64,000 nucleotides of DNA. Source: Alopecurus myosuroides. Its lineage: Eukaryota; Streptophyta; Magnoliopsida; Poales; Poaceae. Positions within the stretch are counted from its first letter, which is position 1. Every line of letters starts with the position of its first letter. The notes below the pieces were generated by a model. That model was not told where the DNA came from and did no database searches. It saw only the letters and a program-made list of their open reading frames with translations. Of the stretch, positions 55,180 to 64,000 are shown one piece after another. The translations under genes and the position numbers were made by a program. Location of the stretch: NCBI GenBank assembly GCA_028641055.1, contig CM054060.1:159900322-159964321 (forward strand), read 5' to 3'.

Positions 55180-58166
55180 TCAGGAGGGTCTTCATGCCAA
55201 ACAACATGGTGCCTCATAAAACTTTGCTAGGTCATGAGCAGTCCTATTAGCTTCCCTAGGGCAATGATCAAAAGTAACACGAGCAAAACCACGACGGAGA
55301 AAGGTGCATTCTTTATATATTGCTGCCGCGGCGCCTAAATAAACTTGTTGCACCTCACTTTCCCAACAAGCAACAGACCACCCCCAAGTGCCGTTGCTTC
55401 TGCTGTATGCGCCTTCCTAATATATATTAGATTATTTCTGCTGCAAGAGATAAAGAAACCCGCGTGGTCGCGAATAATAGCACCTGATCCACCTGTACTC
55501 GTGTCAGCATTAAAAGATGCGTCAATGTTTCATTTAACAAAGCCTTCCGCTGGCTTACTCCAGCCATGTCGGATTAATGGGGCCGCTCTGATATTTCTTG
55601 CTCTCTTATAATTTAGTGCTAGAGCCATGATAGATTGAGCCGAGTGAAGAGGATCCTGAATTGTTTCGCCATGGGTGGCTTTCCTCCTCTCCCACCATAA
55701 ATACCATGTGGCTATTGACGCTAGATCACAATTGCGTAACTCCGGGATGGATTACTGACGAAGTTGAAGAGTCGAGGAGTAACGACTCTAGCATTGGAGT
55801 TCCTTGTAAGTCAACTGTCATGGCCTTTTCAATAGTTTCTTGCATACCTATGCCCGACCAAACTTGTCTCTCTCTATAACATTTGAAAAAAACATGTGCA
55901 ATGCTTTCACAATCCTTAGCACATAGCGGGCATTGACTGGAAACATGGACCTGCCGATTAGCTAGCACCCCCATGCACGGTATCGCCCCAAGCATTGCTC
56001 TCCATACATGAATCTTAATTTTGCTGGTGTTTTCAAGGACCAAATGGACCGTCATACTGGGTTTGCCACCCAAGAGCCGAGTACACTTGTTCTACGAAGC
56101 TTCCTTCCATGTTGATGGTCCCATTGCAGATAATAAGTAGACTTGACTTAAAACATACCATTCTTATTATTATGCCAAGAAATGAAATCGTCCATCATGC
56201 CAACTACGAGTGGAATCCACAATATTCTTTCCGCGTCCACTGATCAGAAGAGACCCCTAATAAGTTACTCATCGCACGTTCTGGTTTCATTGTCAATCAG
56301 ATCAGCCACTTTGGTGTATATAATGTTGCCTCACCTGGTCATAATTTTTTTTTGCACTACTAGGGACCCAACAATCATCCCAAATATTTATATTTGAACC
56401 GTCACCAACTCTCCAGATATGCCCCCTTCTAAAAGTTTGGGTCATGCCAAATACTCTGCCAAGTATATGAACTACTTTTTTTAGATGACACTTTAGAAGA
56501 TTACCATCAAGGTAGTACTTTGATCTTAAGACTTGTGCACAAATAGACTCAGGTTTGGAGAGAAATCTCCAACACTGTTTAGATAACATAGCCAAATTGT
56601 AACTCTCCAAGTCTCTAAAACCCATACCTCCTTGTTTTTGGGACGCACATTTTCCACCACGAAAACCAGTGTATATGTTTTTGTTGGTCCTCATCTCCCC
56701 ACCAGAATTGGGACATTGCATTGATTATCCCTTTACAAATCTGTTTAGGAAGCTTGAATACCGACATGGCATAAATTGTAATTGATTGAATAAGCGCCTT
56801 GATTAAAATTTCCTTTCTACCAAAAGATAAAGTTCTCTCCTTCCAACCGCCAAGGAACTTGCATACTCTGTCGATAAGATGTTGGAAACAGTTTGTTCTA
56901 TCCACCCCCACTATAGGTAGTAACCTGAGATATTTATCCATAGCCGCTTCAGTCATAATGTTCAGGATTGTGCATACTTCGACCTTTGTATCAACCAATG
57001 TGCAAGGGATGAAAAAGATGTTGGATTCGGAAACGCTTACCAGCTGTCCCAAAGCTGCACAATAATCATTAAGAGCACTTTTCAAACTTTCCGCATTGGT
57101 ACTATCTGCTTTTATGAAAATAAGGAGTCATCTACAAAAAGAAGGTGTGATATTGATGGGACACCCCTGAACACTTTGACGCCTTGAATAAGATCTTGAT
57201 TTTCTTGGAACGATATTAAACTTGTTAAACTCTCATCACACAAGAGAAATAAATAAGGGGATAGAGAATCCCCTTGCCTCAAATCACGAGTGGGCAAAAA
57301 AGTATCACATAGAGAATTATTCATCCTCACTTGGTAACGAACCGATGTCACACATGCCATTATTAAATCCACCTAGTTGGTGTCAAAGCCTAGTTTGATC
57401 ATTATGATCTTGAAGCAATTCCACTCGACCCTATTGTATGCCTTGTGCATGTCTTATTTCACCGCACAAGTTTCATAACTCCCCACTCTTCTGTTCTTCA
57501 TAGCGTGGTAGCTTTCAAACGGCACCAGAAAGTTGTCTGGAATTAGTCTTCCTGGAAAAAATGCATTCTACATAGGGGAAATAATCCCGGGAAGTAAAAG
57601 GTTAAGTCTAGCAGCGATTGGTCAGAACTGAGATAATTGCTCTGGATTTTCCACTTTTGGAGTTGCAAAGGCTGATTGGTCGGAACTGAGATAATTGCTC
57701 CAGATTTTTCACTTTTGGAAGTATGACAATGATGGTATCATTCTAGCTTTCCAGTATCATCTTCTGGTTTAGAGCCAACAAAACTTCATCCGTAAGATCT
57801 TCTCCAAGCACTCCCCAATATTTCTTGTAGAAAACAACATGCATGCCGTCTGGTCCCAGAGCTTTCAAATCACCTATACTTAAAATTACCTTCCTGACTT
57901 CCTCTCGTGTATACGGAGCAGTGAGTGCATCATTCATCACCTCGGTCACACGCGGATTCACCTTGTTAATAACCTCCTCATTTGGGACCCGCAAACAGAT
58001 TTAGAAAAATACTCAAAGGTTAGATGCATCATGCATGCGTCCTCTTCTACCCACAGTTCATCATTATTTTTAATCCGCGTAACATGGTTGTTCTTGCGAC
58101 GTTTCGAGGCAGCATTATGTAAGTAGGATGTGTATTGGTCACTCGATCGAAACCATTCTAGCTGGC
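55180..58166 (-). pseudogene. LINE ORF2: RT, zinc knuckle and RNase H, frameshifted
   Basis: Read from 58166: LEWFRSSDQYTSYLHN, EVRKVILSIGDLKALGPDGM (57940-57850), LRQGDSLSPYLFLLCDE and the catalytic SHLLFVDDSLF (57120-57160). The thumb follows: FLGGWKERTLSFGRKEILIK and FWWGDEDQQKHIHW (56780-56850), then GGMGFRDLESYNLAMLSKQ. A zf-RVT domain has CPLCAKDCESIAHVFFKC (about 55870-55930), and RNase H shows NIDASFNADTSTGGSGAIIR and HTAEATALGGG (55400-55570), ending REANRTAHDLAKF near 55230. It would nick-prime and copy LINE RNA on target DNA. Several frameshifts and stops (for example near 57370-57740, 56610 and 56080-56300) inactivate it. A stop occurs just before NIDAS. Confidence 0.87.
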
Positions 58167-59539
58167 TGATACGTCAAAAACGTATCTCCTTTTCCGAACA
58201 CTTTTCTTATTGTTTTCCTCTAAACTTGTGTGTTTTGAATGCAACTAACACGGACTAACATTGTTTTCAGCAGAATTACCTTGGTGTTTCTTTTTTGTGC
58301 AGAAAAATCAACTTTTGGGAAATTGCCCAGAAAAGACCCCATTGGACTTAAAACACCGGAAGACCCCGGAAGCCAGAAGGGGGCCACACCAACCCCTAGC
58401 GCGCGCCAGATAGGTTGCGCCACCTGGTGGTGTGGGCCACCCAGAGACCCCCTGGGGCTCCCCTTTCGACTACATATTGCCTTCAACCATAAACCCCGAG
58501 AGGGTTTGTCATATTTCACAGAAACACAACAGAGCGCCGCCGCCACCCCGAACCTCAATTTGGGGATCAAAGTTCCTGTTCTGGCATCCTGTCGGGATGG
58601 GGAATTGGAGGAGATCATCGCCATCGTCATCACCAATGCCTCTCCATCGATCATCCATGTTTCCCCCATCCATGTGTGAGTAATTCCCCCGCTGTAGGCT
58701 GAAGGGGATGGTAGGGATTGTATGAGATTGTTCATGTAATAATGCCATGATTATTAGGGAATAGTGCCTAGTATCTTCTATTAGTGCTACTGATATTGTT
58801 GCAACTTGTTATGCTTAATGCCTGCCACTTTGGACCCGAGTGCCATGATCTCAGATCTGAACATGTTATTTAATCACGATGATAATTATTGTTTCTTGAT
58901 CATGCCTGCAAGTTGCTTACACATATCGTTGTCCGGGACCCGAGGCCCCGAAGTGATAGAAATGGGACAACCGGAGGGGATCGCTGTGATGTGAGGATCA
59001 CATGTGTTCACGGAGTGTTAATGCTTTGCTCCGGTGTTCTATTAAAAGGAACACCTTAATTACCAATAGTTCCCTTTAGGCCCCGCTGAAAACGTGCTGG
59101 TAGGACAAAATATGTTGTGCAAGTTCTCATTGCGAGCACGCACGACTATTTACGGAATAATGCCTATGGTAACTTAATGCTTGGATGCTTTATCGTATTT
59201 TTCTGCAATGCCCATGTCTTGGTTATTATATGAACTATCTTATCCATGCAACGCCCGTTTATCTATCCCTATACCTACAGTATTTAATCCCGTTGTTTAC
59301 TTCAAACACCACTGCTGCTGTTTCATTCCACTGCTGCTATTATTTCACTATTGTTGCTACTATAAAACGGTTACTACTGATAAACCACTGTGAACAAGTC
59401 AAATTTCAGGTCCAAGTGAATTGACAACTCACTTGTTAAGGCTCACAAATATTCTTTGGATCCCCTTTTGTCGAATCAATAAATTTGGGTTTTACTTCCC
59501 TGAAAGACTGTTGCGATCCCCTATACTTGGGGGTCATCA
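58167..59539 (+). repeat. 5' LTR of Athila G, 1373 bp
   Basis: TGATACGTC to GGGGGTCATCA, aligned along its full length with the 3' LTR of A. Followed by the tRNA-Asp-type PBS. Confidence 0.93.
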
Positions 59540-59550
59540 AGACTATTTTT

Positions 59551-59568
59551 TGGCGCTGTTGCCGGGGA
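59551..59568 (+). other. Primer binding site of G
   Basis: TGGCGCTGTTGCCGGGGA, tRNA-Asp complement with one C-to-T difference, 11 bases after the LTR. Confidence 0.88.
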
Positions 59569-59627
59569 GCATAGCCTTATTTGCGATATCATCGGAGAGT
59601 ACTATTATCTACTGCCAATCATTCATT

Positions 59628-61397
59628 ATGGGTAAGACTCATGATGGAAAGTTTCCTATATTACCATCCACTACAAGAAGAGGTACAACTCTGAACACCT
59701 CTGTTGCCCTTGATTCATCGTCTGTTATGAGTAAGCTGCTTACACCACCACATGCTACACATGCTACTTCTGCTAAATCTGAAAATACTTTTGATACTTT
59801 TGATGATGCTTCTACTGTGCTTGATGAGAGTGGTTCTCTCGGTCCTTTATTAGATGCTACTATTGCTAAAGCTAAAAATATTACAAACACTGAAACTCCT
59901 GATAAAAATCCTGTTACTCCTACTGTTTCACCTAAGCTTAGAGAGAATCCTAGTGATGATTTTGATGATTCCTACATTGAACTTAATGATGATCTTATTG
60001 ATAAAATACATGCTATGAAGGATAAAGATGCTGCTATAAGTCTTATTGAAAGTCGTGCTGTTAAATATAAATTATCTCCTGATGCTAAGTTTGCCACTTC
60101 TCCCATTAATATTAGGGATAAAGATTATGATTTCTTTCTTGATTTATCTTATATATCTATTGTTGAGAAAGAACCTATTTGTGGTACTGAAAATGAAAGT
60201 GCTATGAAACATGGTTTATTCTCTGATGATCTTAAGAAACGTAGCTACTTTGTTGCTAAAATACACCCTTTCTCGTTAAAAGATGAAGCTAAAACTTGGT
60301 TTAATAATTTGTCTCCGGGATCTATTGATAGTCCTATTGGTTTGGTTAATGTTTTCTTTCAGAAATATTTTCCTGCTAGTGCTCAACATGCTGCTTTACA
60401 AAATATATTTAATTTCAAGCAATTGGAAGGAGAGAAATTGCCCGTATCTTGGGCAAGGTTATGCTCTTTAGTTAGGGCTACACCTGGGCATAAGCAAGGT
60501 TATGCTCTTTAGTTAGGTCCTGCTAGTTAGGGCTTATTTTAGCCATTAATTCCTCAGCTTCATCTGGAGTTCTTTGCCTGAAAAAAAAACCAGTACAACT
60601 ATCCAGGTATGTCCTAGATTCAACAGTTAGTCCATTATAGAATACATCAAGAATTATGTAAGCCAATTCCTCACTCATCCACCATTGAGGTGCACTCTCT
60701 CGAACATTTTGATAGTAGAGATATTCCCTATAATAAACCTCCTGATCAATGTTTAGATGAATTTGATAATTATGTTATTAAGGAAGATAATTTTAATATG
60801 AGAGTGCAAAACCACCTGATGGAAAACTCTAGAGCTATTGATAGTTTGCATGGTATTATAGAAAGAACCTCTAATGATGTTAAAATGCTTGTTAAACATT
60901 TTCAAATGGTTCAAACTCAAATAGATCAACTTGCTAAAGTGCAAAAATATTTGCTAGTTAATGTTTATAAAGAAAAACATGCTTATGAAATAAGAACTAG
61001 AAGTGGTATTGCTACACAAGATCCTTTATATCCTGAGGGACATCCTAAAATAATTGAACAAGATTCTCCGCAAACTAATAATAATGTTATTCATACTAAG
61101 AAGAAAAAGAAGAAGAAACATAAAAATGTTGTAGAATCCTCTGAGCTTGCTAAAGATCCTAATAGTATATATATATGATGCTGAAACTGAAAGTGGCACT
61201 GATAAAAGTGAAGCTTCTGATAAAGAAGAACCTGTAGCTGAACCTAAAAAGCAAACTAAAACTGCAAAGTATACTAAGGAGGATTTCATTGCGAATAAAC
61301 ATGGTAATGAGAGAGAACCTTGGGTACAAAAACCAATGCCTTTTCCTCATAAGAAACACAAATCTAAGGAAGAAGAACATTATAACAAGTTTTGTGA
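59628..61397 (+). pseudogene. gag: G Gag, interrupted by an internal inversion
   Basis: ATG at 59628 (MGKTHDGKFPILPS) opens 295 residues with the capsid block DEAKTWFNNLSPGSIDSP and FPASAQHAALQNIFNFKQLE, ending at 60512. From 60531 to about 60650 the DNA is the reverse complement of the matching gag stretch of A (44145-44262). The segment corresponding to A 44263-44440 is missing. The frame resumes at 60690 (HLMENSRAIDSLHGIIERTSN), then lysine-rich KKKKKKHKN near 61100-61120. A frame break at about 61178 leads to EREPWVQKPMPFPHKK. The protein packages RNA in intact relatives; this one cannot be made in full. Confidence 0.85.
60531..60650 (-). other. Inverted gag segment in Athila G
   Basis: Plus strand TTAGCCATTAATTCCTCAGC through CAACAGTTAGTCCATTATAG is the reverse complement of 44145-44262 in Athila A. 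Immediately left, AAGGTTATGCTCTTTAGTTAGG occurs twice (about 60457-60478 and 60495-60516), a local duplication at the breakpoint. Confidence 0.88.
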
Positions 61398-62029
61398 GTG
61401 GATGAAACTTTTTTCTTGCAAATTCCTCTAACTGATGCTATTAAATTGCCTCCTTATGCAAAATATATGGAAGATATTGTCTCTAACAAAAGGAAGATTC
61501 CTAATGAGGAAATTTCCACTATGCTTGCTAATTACTCTTTTAATGGCAAGGTTCCTGAGAAGCTTGGAGATCCTGGTATACCAACTATTCCATGTTCTAT
61601 TAAAAATAATTATGTTAGAACTGCTTTGTGTGATTTGGGAGCTGGAGTTAGTGTCATGACTTTTACTCTCTATAAAATTGATACCAACCGATATATCTTT
61701 GCAAATGGCTGATAAGTCTACTGCTATTCTTGTGGGTATATGTGAGGATGTTCCTGTTCAAGTTGCCAATAATTGTCTGATATTAACTGACTTTGTTGTG
61801 TTGGAAATTCCTGAAGATGATAATATGTCTATTATTCTTGGGAGACCTTTTCTTAATACTGCAGGGGCTGTTATTGATTGCAATAAAGGAAAAGTTACTT
61901 TTAATGTTAATGATAAAGAGCACACTGTTTATTTTCCCAAGAAGATTGATAAGAAATATGGTCTAAATTCCATTAAAAATATTGAGACTATCAAGATTGG
62001 AGAATTTTATTGTCCTATTCCAAAGCCAC
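61398..62029 (+). pseudogene. G protease, truncated by H
   Basis: PPYAKYMEDIVSNKRKIPNE and PGIPTIPCSIKNNYVRTAL, active site CDLGAGVSVM (about 61629), then a frame change near 61680. IILGRPFLNTAGAVIDC follows, and the match ends at CPIPKP when element H begins at 62030. The residues read beyond that point belong to the H LTR. Confidence 0.87.
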
Positions 62030-63388
62030 TGATGACCCACAAGTATAGGGGATCGCAACAGTCTTTGAGCGAAGTAAAACCCAAATTTATTGATTCGACA
62101 CCAGGGGCGCCAAAGAATATTTGTGAGACTTAAAAAGTGAGTTGTCAATTCACCTGCACCTGAAAGTAATTTTGTTCGAAGTGGTTTATCAGTAGTAGCA
62201 GTTTTATAGTAGCAGCAATAGTGAAATAATAACAGCAGTAGTATGAAAATAGCAGCAGTAGTGATTGAAGTAAACAACGTTATTAAATACTGTAGGCATA
62301 GGGATGGATGAACGGGCGTTGCATGGATAAGAAAGTTCTAATAGTGATCATGTCAGGGGCATTGCAGATAAATATGATAAATCATCCAAGCACTAAGTAA
62401 CCATAGGCATGTGTTCCGTAAATAGTCGTACGTGCTCGCAATGAGAACTTGCACAACATCTTTTGTCCTACCAGCCCGTTTTCAGTGGGGGCTCAAGGGA
62501 ACCACTGGTAATTAAGGTGTTCCTTTTAATAAAACACCGGAGCAAAGCATTAACACTCCGTGAACACATGCGATCCTCACATCGCAGCCATCCCCTCCGG
62601 TTGTCCCAATTTATGTCACTTTGGGGCCTCGTGTTCCGGAGAATAATATGTGTAAACAACCTGCAGGTACGATCAAGAAACAATAATCATCATCGTGATT
62701 CAATAACATGTTCAGATCTGAGATCATGGCACTCGGGCCCAAAGTGGCAACCATTAAGCATAACAAGTTGCAACAATGTCAATAGCACTAATAGAGGATA
62801 CTAGGCACTATGCCCTAACAATCACGACGTTATTACATGAACAATCGCATCCAATCCCTACCATCCCCTTCAGCCTACAGGGGGAATTACTCACACATGG
62901 ATGGGGGAAACATGGATGGTCGATGGAGAGGCGTTGGTGATGACGATGACGATTATCTCCTCCACTTCCCCGTCCTGGCAGGGTGCCAGAACAGGAACTT
63001 CTGATCCCCGAATCGAGGTTCGGGACGGCGGCGGCACTCTGTTGTGTTTCTGTGGAATATGACGTACCCCCTCGCGTTTTAGGGTTGAAGGCTACTTTTA
63101 GTCGAAAGGGGAGTCCGAGGGGGGTCCTGGGGGGGCACACCCTATGCTGGCGCGGCCAGGGGGTGTGGCCACCCTCTGGCCCCTATCCTGGCCCCCTTCT
63201 GGCTTCCGGGGTGAAAACATCAATGGGCTCTTTTCTGGGCATTTTCCCGAAAGTTGATTTTTCTGCATACACCAAAGTAATTCTGCTGAAAACAGCGTTA
63301 GTCCGTGTTAGTTGTATCCAAAACACACAAGTTTAGAGGAAAACAATGAGAAAAGTTTAGGAAAAGGAGATACATTTTCCACGTATCA
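62030..63388 (-). repeat. 3' LTR of Athila H, 1359 bp
   Basis: Minus strand begins TGATACGTGG at 63388 and ends CTTGTGGGTCATCA at 62030. Same family as the LTRs of A and G, in inverted orientation to that of G. GCCAC (62025-62029) is the visible target-site copy; the other lies outside. Plus- and minus-strand small frames here are LTR sequence. Confidence 0.92.
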
Positions 63389-63402
63389 ACTCCCCCAAGC
63401 TT
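63389..63402 (-). other. Polypurine tract of H
   Basis: Minus strand AAGCTTGGGGGAGT immediately before the LTR start, as in A. Confidence 0.87.
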
Positions 63403-64000
63403 AGCTTATTGCTTGTCCTCAAGCAATTCAGTGACAACTGAGTGCGATAAAAGACTTTTACGAACACATTTGTTTCATATGATGTAAATATACTCACTAT
63501 GTGATCAAATACTTAATTATGCTCATGATTAGACACATGTAATATACTAACACTTAATAGCTATGCAAACCATGAGAAGATAACAACATATTAATAATAA
63601 ACAACATGAAGCATAACTATTTGCAAGATTGAAATATTCATAATAGGATCTGACAAAGTGGTATCTCGCTTGCCCTTAAATGTGGGGCAAAACATAAATG
63701 CCAGGGCACCTCTGAAGTTAAAGGGAAGACTAGAAGTAGAGATATCAAAGATACAAGCATCAAAATTATACCGCAATCAACCGTTCTTTGGGACAAACAC
63801 ATTACACTAAGAATGATAACTATACTCTCAAGAAAGTGCTCAAAGAATATGGCAGAGACTCAGCATAAAAGTAGAAGAAAAGGCCCTTCGCAGAGGGAAG
63901 CATGGATCACTCATGTGCTAGAGATTTTTATTTTATTAAACAGAGGCATTGAAAACATTTTGAGAGAGGTGTATGCTTATGTCAACGAATAGTAAACAGA
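63403..64000 (-). mobile_element. Element H: Athila 3' untranslated interior, continues outside
   Basis: Reverse complement matches 50885-51484 of A (for example GCGAAGGGCCTTT and AAGCATACACCT). No coding sequence in view. The coding part and 5' LTR of H should lie to the right of the window. Confidence 0.82.

Larger units (their letters stand above)
54981..58166 (-). mobile_element. L1-type LINE, 3' part, decayed
   Basis: Contains RT, thumb, zinc-binding and RNase H regions of a plant L1 element read right to left, cut at 58166 by Athila G. The endonuclease/ORF1 half must lie right of the window or be lost. The 3' untranslated end is 54981-55180 next to the Helitron terminus; no clean poly(A) tail is seen, so this border is uncertain. 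Confidence 0.85.
58167..62029 (+). mobile_element. Element G: Athila retrotransposon, 5' part, same family as A
   Basis: 5' LTR (58167-59539), PBS (59551), gag and protease, cut at 62029 by Athila H. Inserted in the LINE; CTGGC (58162-58166) is the visible target-site copy. Gag is better kept than in A but carries a small internal inversion with deletion (60531-60650). Confidence 0.88.

Noticed and set aside
55345..55611. 88-codon plus-strand frame
   Set aside because: Shadow of the LINE RNase H region, which is clear on the minus strand.
1..64000. tRNA or rRNA genes, CRISPR arrays, bacterial operons
   Set aside because: tRNA-like text is limited to primer binding sites; there are no regularly spaced repeats with unique spacers, and all architecture is plant retroelement.

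Overview
The window is plant nuclear DNA, and every recognisable part of it is transposable element. The mix (Ty3/gypsy Tekay, Athila and Tat/Retand lineages with grass-type LTRs, a plant L1-type LINE with an RNase H domain, and a Helitron-like 3' terminus) points to a large-genome grass, most likely Pooideae (Triticeae, Aveneae or Poeae). This is inferred from the element families, not from any host gene: I found no host gene, tRNA, rRNA or CRISPR array.

Layout, using letters for elements. Athila A (+) is the framework. Its 5' LTR is split over 13444-14232 and 42675-43163, its interior runs 43164-51499, and its 3' LTR is 51500-52879. Athila B (-, 9427-13443 in view) sits in the 5' LTR of A. 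Tekay-type C (-, 441-9426 in view) sits in the RT of B. The LTR of a further element D (1-440) sits in the RNase H of C. Retand E (-, 14233-42674, target duplication AGAAC on both sides) also sits in the 5' LTR of A. Tekay F (-, 23806-39309, target duplication CTCCC on both sides) splits the protease of E. A solo LTR of another Athila family, I (48611-50216), lies in the 3' untranslated part of A.

Right of A are a Helitron-like terminus (ending 54980) and a decayed LINE (-, 54981-58166). The LINE is cut by Athila G (+, 58167-62029), and G is cut by Athila H (-, 62030 to beyond the window).

Tekay F looks complete and young: it has a 1507-codon open gag-pol with chromodomain, an open orf0 between PBS and gag, initiator-Met PBS, PPT and intact target duplications. 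The other elements carry stops, frameshifts, deletions or insertions.

The most interesting content is (1) a spliced antisense gene inside Retand E with its own TATA box, telo-box and 5' UTR intron, encoding a Transposase_28-like ('putative gypsy type transposon') protein; (2) orf0 proteins in two divergent Tekay elements sharing three blocks at near-constant spacing; (3) an approximately 80-bp motif shared by the 3' untranslated regions of Retand E and the LINE; and (4) a small inversion with local duplication inside the gag of Athila G.
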